A stretch of DNA of 64,000 nucleotides from Larix kaempferi (Eukaryota; Streptophyta; Pinopsida; Pinales; Pinaceae), in assembly GCA_027924585.1 (NCBI GenBank), contig BSBM01000870.1, positions 5,455,001-5,519,000 on the forward strand, in the 5' to 3' direction. This document shows positions 47,701 through 58,812 of this stretch, one piece after another. The notes under the pieces were generated by a model. It saw only the letters and a program-made list of their open reading frames with translations. It did not search any database and was not told the DNA's origin. Made by a program: the position numbers and the translations under genes. Each line of letters starts with the position of its first letter. Position 1 is the first letter of the stretch.

Positions 47701-48170
47701 CAATTTTGATTGAGGATGATTTGTAGAAGGCATGTCAAGATGAGTATTATAGATTGTTGGAGAACAAAGTGGATTACTGAGTCTCTCTAGAATGCAGATC
47801 AAAGGTAACAATATGCTGATGAATTCACTACAGGAAATTTTAATCTACAATCTCTGGACAAAGGAGCATATATTCATGTGTACTTCCATGAAGGATGTGA
47901 AGTGTTACAAGGCAATGATTAACATAGAAGTATTGATGTCATATGTTGGAATCCAACTTGGCTTCCATTTGCTACAAAGATAGACCATCTACAAGTAAAG
48001 GAGTAAAAGAGACTTACATTCTAAATATGGGAATAGATTTATATTGAGGATCATAGAGCTCAGAACAAAGAATCAATGGAAATATTGTGCATTGTCGAAA
48101 CTAATAGTAATCCCTTGATATGCTATGTGTTACACCAAAATAATATCGTCATCATGAGATATGTATTCTT
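44780..48170 (+). pseudogene. CACTA (En/Spm) TNP2-type transposase, degenerate
   Basis: The transposase that would cut and rejoin CACTA elements. Pieces appear in TNP2 order on the plus strand. FSTLL and HNTLRNIPIIPRVQRIF (about 45590-45640) are followed by a 123-codon ORF (45734-46105) with WHDKFKDDVWSLKFSISMDG, GFNPHSLRNTKYFFCPVVV, IPPWFSVKNEHLMLALI and VYLKPLIDEFKQLWEG, a clear match to the central transposase_21 domain. Next come the LFYNLPYRKHLNISHL and MHIFRNVS block at 46560-46650 (the H-x-MH-x2-KNV region) and MKKLKGFVLQKEKPKGSMMEG at 47316-47380 (C-terminal DUF4218-like region). Stops and frame changes abound. Terminal repeats were not found. Confidence 0.82.
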
Positions 48171-50829
48171 GACTTGTCCTAATTCCTAAATAATCAATGC
48201 CAAATTGACTAAAAGGAAGGATTTGGCATTTTTCCCTATGTTGTCACACTAACGCACCTTGCATATTGACAAAGCACGTCACGTCCTTGATGACGCACCT
48301 TTCACATTGACAAAGTGTGTCATTGACATTGTTAGCCTTTGTTCAACATGCGTCGACCTGCAATGATGTAGGTTGCTAGTTCACAAAGTGCATCACTGCC
48401 AGTTAGGAAGGAAAAACAGAAGCTTCAGGAGCCTTCTAGAACAATTGTGTTCATGGAGGCTTATACCAATAAATCAGTAAAGGTGGCAGTCGAACCCCTT
48501 ACTTCTTGGGATGATCCCTTAGCCTTCTCCATCAAATCCTCAAATCCTTTTGTCCTATTTGGCCTATATATACAAGCGTCCTATTCATTATTAAGGGGGG
48601 AAGGATTAGAGCACCTAAATGCTGTAGAAATTCTACTAGAGTTGAAATCCCTTTATCCATTTGAGGCAAGATTGGATCTTTGAGGCAAATATTTGTTGGA
48701 AGAAATTACAATGTCAAGGAAATGGTTGTAATCTCCTCTTATTTATATTCATTAATACAGTGATATATTCTCTTTCCATAAATATTTATCATCCATTGTA
48801 GATCTTTAAAACTTGTTTCCATGACCACTTGTTTAGGTTAATCGATATTACTGTTTGCTTTCACTTGTGTTCCTCTTGTTTTCTCTATGTTGTTTTGTAG
48901 CTAGGCATTGAAGATCGCATAAAGCAAGGAGAGACTACTCTAATTACAAGGTGAGTAATGTTCCCTATTTTTTCACTTTGATTAATCTAGGAAATTTTTT
49001 ATATTATGTTGTGCTTTGTTCTAGATCTAAACCATTTAGACTAGGGATATCGGTTGGTATCCACAGCAATGGATTTATCCACAAGCAAAATTGGTGACCA
49101 TACTGGGCAGATTCCACAGTCTTTGGACTGCTTAGGTTGTGATTTGCAATTTCTTGTTTATCCTCTTAAAGTATGTCAATTTGCCTCTATCTTTTGGATT
49201 TGTCCTCCTATGAGTTACTGGGTGATCCAGTCTCTATTAGGGATATTTAATTTGGCCAATTACCTCTTTTTGGTTTGGAATTTTTTTATTTTTTCAACCT
49301 TGGATCTCTCCTGACTCACCTGGGTAGTGTCATACCTCTGTCACTATAATTTTGATGCATCTTTTCCTAATGTAGATCACATCACTGATGCACTTTTTCT
49401 GTGTTAAAAAAGAGTCATTGACGCTTTCTCCCTGTGTACAAACCACATCACTAAGATTCATACACTCTGGTGTATACCTGCAAGTTGTGTCACCCTGGAA
49501 AGCTTGGCATCTAAGGTTAAGTTTCCCACAAAAAATGGTTTTTTGGTTTTTTGAGATCTGTGTTCCATTTGTCTTAGCCATAGTCTTTCTCAAAATTGGA
49601 TTGCTTATTTCCATGGTTGACTTCACAAGTGCAACTAGTCTTGTGACTCTTTGAGAATCCTTGATCTGTTTTGCTTTGAATTCTAAGTCTTTAAAAAGCT
49701 ATGTTGTTGTGGTTTTAGTGCAATTTGGGTGATTTATTTCTTAAGAACCTCTTTTTGTTTAAATATTGTAGTAGTGAATAATATCTCATATTTTGAATCA
49801 AGATAAAGGAAGTCACGTCATTCTTAGAATTGTTGAATGAATTAGTAGGAAAAATAAAAAAATTACTCTCTTCATCTTGAGTGCATTGCTTGAGGGTTTT
49901 GAAAAGAGAATTTGTGCTTTTGATAGTTTTTTGAAAAAAAATTGAAAGAATTGAAAGTTGTGCATGCTTATTTCTTCTTTGTTTAAAAATGCTCATTTTC
50001 ATCTCTACAAAAGTATTAAGTGGGAATTAGGCCTTTTCAAAGCTATTGGAACAAATAGTCAATACTCTCAAACTTTTTGGGTTTCTCTTTACCTCTTTTG
50101 TTCCTTGGTTTAAAAATCAGAGATGTTGCAATTAATATAAGTTCATATTTTCATTTTGGCTTGTAGATCTAGTTTCTTCGAAAAGGAAAAAGAGAAATTT
50201 TTTGGTTTGTTGGATTGATTGAAAGAGTATTGCTTGTGTATGTATTTTGGATTTGCTTAAGAATAAGAGTTAAAGGATAGCATTGTACTTTGGGGTATAT
50301 TTTTGTTGTTTCAACAAAAGAAGAAAAACCTCTCTTATTTCCTTAGATAGTTTTCATAGAAAAACAAAATGCTTGCATCTCATTTATCGTATTCATGCAT
50401 ATTGGTTCGAGTGTACACTTCATGCATCCACTTAACCATACAAGATAAAATCAAGCGCTAGTCTAAGTTAAAATATTTAGAAACTTGTGTGATAGGTTAG
50501 AGACATGTTCCAATGTCTTTAAATATAGCAGTGGTCAACAATTTCCTGCACTACATCCTGGGGGCTTGCAATTCTTCCAAAGACTAGTTGGTATATCGAA
50601 CGGTCTTTCATGTACATACGAGTATATAGAAAGGTACTTCACATACTCAATGGAATATAGGAAGGATCTTGTCGAACGATTCTACATTAGATAGCACTAC
50701 TATGGATTGGAGCTCCCACGTACCTTGCATATATCGGGAGACGCCACTAGGATCCTGAAACCATTTGAGTCAACCATTGTCTATTTTGGCATGGAAATAC
50801 ACCGAGAACAACACTGGGGGAGCTAATAC
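48171..50829. other. No gene recognised; possible LTR or promoter DNA
   Basis: Two 41-bp-spaced copies of ACGCACCTT...CATATTGACAAAG lie at 48252-48323, followed by a TATA-like CTATATATACAAG at about 48560. This could be a retroelement promoter region, but no partner LTR is in the window. The ORFs 48447-48683, 49054-49314 and 50485-50694 have no recognisable domain. Confidence 0.5.
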
Positions 50830-51360
50830 TTTTAGTTTTTCATCATTACTTCAATATGATCTAGGATCTTAACTGAGATAACAACATGTACAACATATCA
50901 ATCAATCACAAGAGATAATAGACACAAAGCATTTCACCAGGGAAACCGTAAAGGAAAAAACCCCGCTACTTCCTCAGATATAGAATGAGCAATGATACAA
51001 ACCCTCAATAACAAGAGATAGTCTCCTAGCATCTTCTCCTCCTCCACTTGTGCGCACTACTCACTTGAGAGAATGAGTGAGTGAATGAATGAATAAATAG
51101 AGAGGTGATCCTCTCTATTTATACTTGTCTCCCACTTGTATTTTACCCTAACTGGGCCAACCTCACCTACGAGAGTCTAATAACCCACTATAACTTAACT
51201 CTAGGCCAACCCCACTAGGAGAGTCTAATAACCCTAACATATACAGAAATGACCTTCCCGGTCGGAGGAATGAAACCTCTCCATCAGAAGTACAATTTCA
51301 TATGAATACAATATGAAAGAGACAAGTGAAATACATTCCGAAGTTACAAATGCATCAACA
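50830..51360 (-). repeat. 3' LTR of C2 (531 bp)
   Basis: Colinear with 56894-57424. Its outer end reads TTTTAG where the other copy has TGTTAG, so the terminal TG is mutated. Confidence 0.9.
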
Positions 51361-51371
51361 GTCCCTCTTAA
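51361..51371 (-). other. Polypurine tract of C2
   Basis: The minus strand reads AAGAGGGAC directly before TGTTGATGC, the LTR start. Confidence 0.6.
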
Positions 51372-52236
51372 CTAGGAAGGTATTTCTCGACACAAATCTT
51401 TAGCATAAGTCTTCATCGTCACTAGATCATCGTCATTGGATCATCGTCACTGGATCATCGTCACTACTGCTATCTCAATCATCAATCTCCAATCTACTCG
51501 TCATAGGAAGTTCTACAAAGACATCCCTTTTTCATGCCAGATGTAGGCCTAGCCTCCATGTAGGTCTTCATCATCTCTGCGAGCAACCTATCTAGTGAAT
51601 CTCAGGGTTGATTACATGCATCTGCAAAACCTTGAAAGAGAATCCTAGGACTGATTACGAGCTTACTTCTCAGCCTATAGGATTTCCCAAGGACACATTA
51701 TATGCAAACTTCGCAAAACCTCGAAAGAGAATCGCAAGACTGATTACGAGCTTACTGCTCAACCTATAGGATATCAAAGGGACACATTATATGCGAACAA
51801 TAAAAACCTCAAAAGAGCATCCCAGAACTGATTATGAGCTTCCTTCTCAACCTATAGGATCTCCCAGGGACCTATTATATGCCACTGCACAACCTACACC
51901 ATATCCATGGCCACAAAGTATCATCCTGATACTCATGATCATACTGATCATCCTTGCATGAAGCATCATGTTGATGCTCATGATCATACGAATCATCATC
52001 ATATAGAACATCATCTGGAGCATCGTCCTGATGCTCATCACATAACACTTACATCCATAGCCATGCGACGATCCTTCTGCATCAATGTCCAATCACTTCC
52101 TCCTGGAAGTATCTTCAATCTGAAGAACACCAAGCCTCTCTCTGAAGTACTCAAAATTCACTTTGGCTAGTGGTTTGTTCAACACATCTACTATCTTCTC
52201 GTCCGTCGCAACATACAGGAGCTTCAGTGCTCCTCT
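51372..52236 (-). repeat. C2 3' untranslated region with 88-89-bp repeats
   Basis: Between RNase H and polypurine tract. The string TGATTACGAGC recurs at 51652, 51741 and (as TGATTATGAGC) 51829, each followed by TATAGGAT and ACACATTATATGC, giving three units of 88-89 bp. A shorter repeat of GATCATCGTCACT lies at about 51425-51465. Confidence 0.7.
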
Positions 52237-52863
52237 CTACACCATATCCCTAATATAGTGATACTTGATCTCAATGTGGTTTGACTTGTCATGGAACACC
52301 AGGTTTTCATACAACTCCACACAACTCTGGTTGTCATAGAAAATACAAGTATCATCCAACTGGAGATCAAATAGATCAGATAGTAGCTTCCTTAGCCATA
52401 TTGCCTCAAAACTAGCCGAACAAGATGCGACATTCTCTGCTTTGGATGTACTTAGTGCTACGCTAGACTGCTTCCTACTAAACCAAGAGATCACACTTGA
52501 TCCCATACTGAAGCAGCACCTCGAAGTTCTCTTCCTATATGTAGCACTTCCTACCCAATCTGAATCAACATAACCTTCCAAGTTAACCTTTTGATTTACA
52601 TCATACTTGAGCCCATAATCAACCTTACCCTTTAGGTACCTCAGAATATGCTTTACAACAATTAGGTGAACATGTCTAGGATCCGTTAGGAACTGGCTCA
52701 ATGTGTTCACCGCAAAGCAAATATCTGGTCTTGTGTCCATCAGGTACATCAAGGACCCAATCATCTGACGATACATCGTGGCATCAACCGACTTTGATGA
52801 AGCATCACTCAATAGATTCAGGTTCGATGCCATAGGTGTGGCCATGGCCTTGCAATCCATCAT
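52237..52863 (-). pseudogene. C2 RNase H
   Basis: A 208-codon open stretch: SLMYLMDTRPDICFAV, HLIVVKHILRYLKG, LEGYVDSDWVGSATYRKRTS, FSRKQSSVALSTSKAE and YDNQSCVELYENLVFHD, the standard copia RNase H order. Uninterrupted itself but isolated from the RT by a frame change at about 52863-52884. Confidence 0.9.
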
Positions 52864-52883
52864 CCTGAACCACTTCAGGATCT

Positions 52884-54120
52884 CTACTTCATACTTCCCT
52901 TGTCCAAGGAAGATTCCATCTGCACTCTACCACACCTCCATGCTAGAAAATAATGCATCATACCCAAGTCCTTCATCTCAAACTTGGCAGCAAGCTTCTG
53001 CTTCGTATCAACAATCAACCCAATCTCTCCTGTCGCAAACAAGTCATCTACATATAGTAGGAGTATCACTAGATTTCCTTCCTCAACCTTGTAGTAAAGG
53101 GTGGAATCTACTATACTCTTGGTAAAGCCCAAACTAGACAGGAAGTTGTCTATCCTTCTGTACCATGTCCTGGGTGCTTGTTTCAAAGTGTACAAGGCTT
53201 TCCTCAATTTTTACACATATGACTTCCTCTCATGTGTCTCAAAACCGAGTGGCTGGTCCACATACACTTCCTCTTCAACTACACCATTCAAGAAAGTTGT
53301 CTTGACATCCATCTGGTGTATCTTCCACTTCATCACTGCAGCAGAGAAAGTACTGTTCCAATGAAAGTGTATCTAGCTACAGGTGCAAAAGTTTCTTTAT
53401 AATCTATCCCTTCTTTCCGGGAGAAGCCACAAGCCACAAACCTTGCCTTGTATTTCTCTATGCTACCATCTGCAACATGCTTGATCTTGTAGATCCATTT
53501 GGGAGTCACAATAGACTTCCCTTCTGGTCTTGGGACCACATCCCAAACATCATTCTTCATGATCAAATGGTACTCCTCGACCATGGCTTCCTTCCATTCT
53601 TTCTTTTCTACCGCTTCTTCATAACTGGAATGTTCTTTTTTCATTATGTCACATAGTAAGGCTACATAGATGGTGTGTGATCTTGTCCTCTTTCTTTCTC
53701 TTTGTTCCTCCTCTGTAACACCATACCTTTCTGCATCTTGGATGAGCTCTCTTGGCCATGCTGGTTTCCTCTTATAAGAGTTCTTCTCACGGGGTGGATC
53801 TATAGGTTCTTATGGATATTCCATCTCATGATCCTTTTCTGGAACTACTTTGTTCATAGTGGTGTCTTGTATTATGGGTTCTCTTGGTTCTTCATTGTTT
53901 TCAATAGGTGGCTTCCTTGATTTGATGTATGCTGAGTCATCATCAAAAGTCGCATCCCTGCTCATATCAATCTTCTTGAATTCTGGAAAGTAGATTCTGT
54001 ATGCTTTTGAATTTTCATTGCATCCCATGAATATACCCTTCTTTCCTGAAGGATTTAGCTTTGTCCTCTTTTCTTTTGGAACATGTGTGTATACTGGACA
54101 ACCAAATATTCTGAGATGGC
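52884..54120 (-). pseudogene. C2 reverse transcriptase
   Basis: The upstream part (53644-53333) has WKEAMVEEYHLIMKNDVWDV, WIYKIKHVADGSIEKYKA and [14 protein letters not shown]. The downstream part (53207-52884) has LYTLKQAPRTWYRRID, the catalytic LLYVDDLFATG (about 53038-53066) and KFEMKDLGMMHYFL. Upstream, 54028-53810 holds the linker (GIFMGCNENSKAYRIY starts just before it). Stops and frame changes between parts; the YVDD site itself is intact. Confidence 0.9.
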
Positions 54121-54124
54121 TAAC

Positions 54125-54853
54125 TTATGCTCTCTCACCAGAGAAATCTTCTTCTGGAATCTTGTTGTCAAGTATCCCGTGAGGTGTTCTGTTTTGTACA
54201 TATACAACTGTCCTTGTTGCTTCTGCCCATAGATGCATAGGAAGATCTTGGTCATGAAGCATTGCCTGTGCTGCTTCCATAATAGTTCTATTATTCCTTT
54301 CTACAACTCCATTCTTTTGTGGATTGTAAGGAGTGGTCAACTCCCTCTTAAACCTTGAATCACTGCATAACTTCTTGAAATCTTTTGAAGTGATTTCTCC
54401 ACCATTGTTAGATCTGAAAGTCTTGATCTTCTTTTTCGTGTGGTTTTCTATCAAGGCTTTGAATTCCTTGAATATGCTTAATACTTTATTTTTGTTCTTT
54501 AAGAAATAAACCCAAGTCTTCCTAGAGAAATCATCAATGAAAGAAACATAATATACATACCCACTCAGAGAACTGGATGATGTCGGACCACATACATTGG
54601 AGTGGATGATATCCAAGATTCCTTTTTCCTTGGTTTCACTGCTTGGAAATGCCTTCTTTGTGTTCTTTCCTTTTGCACATCCTTTGCAAACACTTTCATG
54701 CTTTGATTGGATTTCAGGAATACCTTCTACTACTTTGCTTGCAATTGGTAGTGCTCTGTAGTGCACATGTGCAATATTTTTGTGCCAAAGTTCACTTGGC
54801 TCCATGGATTCATGTACCATGGCATCTTCAGGTTGTCCCTTCAATTTGTACAA
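54125..54853 (-). pseudogene. C2 integrase (catalytic Asp residues replaced)
   Basis: A 242-codon open stretch with the GAG-pre-integrase (LWHKNIAHVHYRALPIASKV, CKGCAKGKN) and the integrase core. The first catalytic Asp is Asn (IIHSNVCGP; copia elements have HSD, as in C1) and the second is also Asn (FRSNNGGEIT; usual RSDNGGE). The Glu is kept (GVVERNNRT). So even this open stretch would code for an inactive enzyme. Both changes are one-base Asp to Asn. Confidence 0.9.
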
Positions 54854-54862
54854 TCCTACCTC

Positions 54863-56140
54863 TTACTCTCCAATCACTATTACATCATCTATGGTCTTGC
54901 CTTTTGGCCACATGAGTACTTGGACATCCACAAATAAAACTCTCATCCCCTTTGCATCTAAATATGATATGGAGAGAATATTCTTCTTGAGTCTAGGTAC
55001 ATATAGAATTTCCTTCATCTTCAAAGACTTCCCAGAGTCTAACTTGTAAGAGGCTTCGCCACTCCATTTTATAGGGTATTGATAGTCATCCCTAAGTTTT
55101 ACCTTATGAGGTGACTCATGTTTAGATAGGTCGATGAAAGATTCTTTAAAACCCGTCATGTGTTTGGAATCCCCACTATCAATAATCCAATCATTACACC
55201 CATGTGTAATAGTACCTGTGAGAGCAGAGATTAGAACATATTCTTCATCACTTGAAGAGTCTTCACTTTCTTTCCTAGTCTTCTTCTTAGGAGGTTCATC
55301 ATCCTCTACAGCATGAGCATGATATCTCTTCTTGTTGTTCTTCTTCTTGTTGTTGTTGATTCCTTTCTTATTCCTGGTACAATCTAAGGCATGGTGTCCC
55401 TTTTCATCGCATGTGTAACATCTAATCTAAGAGTGATATTTCTTAGTGTTCTCCTTTTGATGATGGTGAGAAGATATTTTGAAATGAGATTTATCCCTCT
55501 TGAACTTACTTCCCTTGGTGTGTGCTGTGAGGGCTTGGTCTTCACTTCCCATATTTTCTTTTTTTGCCACAAGTCTAGCTTCTTCTTGTGAGCATTCCTC
55601 CCATAGTCTACTGAAAGAAATCAATTTCTTTCTTGCACAAATTCCTTGGATGAAGGAGTCCCATGACCTAGGTAATCCATTCAAAGTGGTCATCACAAAT
55701 TCTCCATTCTCCACTACTTCATCCACCTCTTCATTTTGCTCTTTGATTTGAGAGACCTTAGTAAAGTAGGATTGGATGGTCTCTCCATTCTGGATCTTCA
55801 CACTCTTCAATTGGTTCTACAATGTCATCTTCCGATTTATATTCTTTCCTTGAAATACTTTGGTCAAGGAATCAAACATCTCCTTGGGTGTCTTTAGGGA
55901 AGACACATGTGGTATGAGATGGTATTTGATATAATTTTCAATGATTCTCTTATCCTTGACCAAGTTCTTCTTATGAAGGGCCTTAGCCTCATTTTCCTCT
56001 AGAACTGGAACTTCTTCACTTATGTAAGTGTCCAATTCATTCTCTTCTAGGATCAACCCAATCCTATACTTCCATGCTCAGAATTTATCAACCCCTTCAA
56101 GCTTATCCTCAATCTTGGTGTGGTGAGACATCTTAATGAG
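54863..56140 (-). pseudogene. C2 gag and protease
   Basis: From right to left: the Gag N-terminus (MSHHTKIEDKLEG at about 56130, then LEENELDTYI), KTPKEMFDSLTKVFQGKN, LNGLPRSWDSFIQGI, the zinc knuckle CYTCDEKGHHALDC (55379-55420, CX2CX4HX4C intact), a Lys/Asn-rich linker and an acidic Ser stretch. The protease has DWIIDSGDSKHM (about 55165-55200), then ILYVPRLKKNILSISYL. Stops interrupt at 55817, 55427 and 54863. Confidence 0.87.
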
Positions 56141-56880
56141 AAAATCAAATGGAAATAGAAAAGTTTATAGGTTACCACTTAATTGCTGAAAGCTGGATGA
56201 TCAAGCTGGTGTGGAAATTCCAAGAATTTGACCCCGCAGAAATGACCTTATTGTTTTTGTGTAACTCAGAAATTTCATATCCTCACGGTCTGAAACTTTG
56301 GCTTGTGGTAGCCTGTCCTGTTATCTTTCCAACCCCATAGGTTTGATATTTAATGGATTCTCTGAGAGAGAGATATGGCAAGTGTCACAACGTGACCTAT
56401 TTATGGGATAAAACAGTATAGCAAACTTGTACGGAGTGCCACATGTCACTGATTCAACTTCGGCCTATGAAAATCGGACCTGTGCAACTAAAGTTCGTGC
56501 CCTTACTAACACTTTTTGCAGAATTTCATTTGGAGATTCCTAGCCCAAGATGTGACCTTTTCCCTAGGTCACCTGTTTAGGACTGAAATATGGAAGAGGC
56601 AGAAACCCTAATTTGTACGGATCATAAATCACAAAGTACAATGAATCAGATGCTGAAAATTTTACACAAGGTACAGGGACATGTTATTTTAGGCCTGTCA
56701 AAATTTCAGATCCTGAACCTTCACAGAAATGGATTTATAGCGAAAGTTCCAAGATGACTAGGTTTTTCTATGCAAAGCCCTTATTTAGCCTAGCGTCCTT
56801 TTGCTAAAGATCTGTGGAGAGAAACCCAAAAATTAAGAAGCCCTAGCTTCTCCAGCTGCACAATGTCTTCTTCTCAAGTC
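56141..56880 (-). other. C2 leader
   Basis: About 740 bp between primer site and gag. No coding signal; the plus-strand ORF 56149-56340 is incidental. Confidence 0.6.
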
Positions 56881-56893
56881 AGCTCTGATACCA
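56881..56893 (-). other. Primer-binding site of C2 (initiator tRNA-Met)
   Basis: The minus strand reads TGGTATCAGAGCT directly inside the 5' LTR. Confidence 0.9.
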
Positions 56894-57424
56894 TGTTAGT
56901 TATTCATCATTAATTCAATATGATCTAGGATCTTAATTGATAGAAAAACATGTACAACATATCAATCAATCACAAGAGACAATAGACAAAAATCATTTCA
57001 CCGGGGAATCCATAAAGGAGAAAACCCCGCAAATTCCTTAGAGATAGAATGAGCAATGATACAAAACCCCAATAACAAGAGATAGTCTCCTAGCAGCTTC
57101 TCCTCCTCCACTTGTGCGCACTACTCACTTGAGAGAATTAGTGAGTAAATGAATGAATAACTAGAGAGGTGCTCATCTCTGTTTATACTTGTCTTCCACT
57201 TGTCTTTTACCCTAACTGGGTCGACCTCACCTAGGAGAGTCTACTAAAACACTATAACTTAACTATGGGCTAACCCCACTAGGGGATTCTAATAACCCTA
57301 ACATATACAATGATGACCTTCCCGATCGGAGGAATGAAACCTCTCCGTCAGAAGTACAATGTCATTTGAATATAATATGAAAGATACAAGCGAAATACAT
57401 TATGAAGTTACAATTACATCAACA
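56894..57424 (-). repeat. 5' LTR of C2 (531 bp)
   Basis: Plus strand starts TGTTAGTTATTC and ends CATCAACA. Confidence 0.92.
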
Positions 57425-58446
57425 AATATGCATGTACTACTAGGTAGTCGGGTAATACGATCAGGGGTATGGTCCTAATCCTCCCTGGTTAGTGCTTTGA
57501 AATATTGGGTCAAGTATTACTGTTGGATGTTGCAGTATATCGCGATTTGCAACGCCTTGATACTCATGTGAGGTTCCACCTCTTGATCCCACCTATCATA
57601 TAAGTTTGTTTGCGGATTTAGATTGAGTAGGATTTGAAGTGTGTATTTCTTTATAAGACTCTTAGGAAGAGACTTTCATCAATCCACCTGGATGAACAAC
57701 CCTTAAGGAAATATCATAGGATACAAAACTTGCCACCTGAATATTCCCTCATTGAGGAAGAAAACACAAGAGCAGATATGGACCAACCCACTACAAATGG
57801 ATCATGCGAAGAAGGGATTCTGACCGTTGAACCAAGAGGGGAATTTTCTCCTCCTATAAATCATCCCATCACTGATCCTATGGGACCATTTTTGATGGAA
57901 CAACCTCCTTCCCATGACACATATTTCTATCACTCACTTGAAGGTCACCCTCGGGATGTCAATTGGATATTCACTCGACCTCTAGATGAACCGATAGCAA
58001 CTGCTTTTGGCCCAACTGCTTCATTTTTTTGGAACTCTTTAGGAGACGTTATTTCTGATTTTAGATCACCATAGACTGTGGAAACACCATAGCCTCCACA
58101 CCCTACCAGACTCATCCGAGACGTATATTTTTTTGGACCACTTCAGAAGACCGTAGCTCACTTAAGGAAACTTGGAGAATGGGTAAGGTGCCATATTTTC
58201 CCTCCCCAATCCACTTTGGAAGTAGCAAATTCCAAACACCATTCCCATATGCATTATTTTACTCTTCCTTCAACAGGAATGTTTATGCCTAATATGACCC
58301 CCTACAAACCAGAACAACCATATTTCCCTCCTAGTGCACATCAACATCAATTATCTAGTTCTAGACCTCTTTTGACCCCGACACCTTAAGGGAAACCTTC
58401 AGCTATTGTTAACTTCATGACTGGAACACAACCTTCGACACAAAGT

Positions 58447-58690
58447 CTGATAGGAGGACTCCCTCTAGTCGGTGGTCAGAATATGGCCAAAGTGAAACCT
58501 ATGGTCAATGGTCAAAATATAATTACCGGGAAAACTTTGGTTGGTGGACAAAATCTAACTGGAGGGAATCCCCTAGTAAGTGGACAAAATCTAACTTGGG
58601 GGAAAACTCTAGTTAGTGGACAAAATACAAGTGGAGGAAAACCTTTGTTTATGTTTTATAGTACGATTGGAGGTCCACCTCTAATCATGG
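58447..58690 (+). repeat. 36-bp in-frame tandem repeat in D gag
   Basis: GQN codons recur every 12 codons from 58474 onward (GQNMAKV, GQNIITG, GQNLTGG, GQNLTWG, GQNTSGG). Confidence 0.85.
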
Positions 58691-58807
58691 GATAACCTTC
58701 GTGGGAACATCATGTGTGGGTACCATCAGTATGGGCTCAACCCACATGAGGATACACATACTCAGGTAATCAAAATACGACGACGATGAAAACCTATCAA
58801 ATTGCTC

Positions 58808-58812
58808 CATGG
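58808..58812 (+). repeat. Target duplication of solo LTR, left (CATGG)
   Basis: Identical to 60430-60434. Confidence 0.93.

Larger units (their letters stand above)
50830..57424 (-). mobile_element. Ty1/copia element C2
   Basis: Minus-strand element of 6595 bp. LTRs of 531 bp each (50830-51360 and 56894-57424), tRNA-Met primer site, gag, protease, integrase, RT, RNase H, and polypurine tract. Flanked by AATAC (50825-50829) and AATAT (57425-57429), a 5-bp target duplication with one change. LTRs differ at roughly one base in ten in the stretch I compared, so this is an old insertion, and the coding frame has many stops. Confidence 0.93.
57634..58812 (+). pseudogene. D gag N-terminal region with 12-residue repeats
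   Basis: The first ORF (57634-58074) is an unrecognised acidic/proline-rich segment (LPPEYSLIEEENTRADMDQ). After several stops, 58417-58695 carries five GQN-spaced 12-residue repeats (GQN-x6-LV-x, 36-bp period). The frame runs on to GCTCCATGG at 58804-58812, where the solo LTR is inserted. Removing the LTR and one CATGG keeps the reading frame open into 60435. Function within Gag unknown. Confidence 0.6.
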
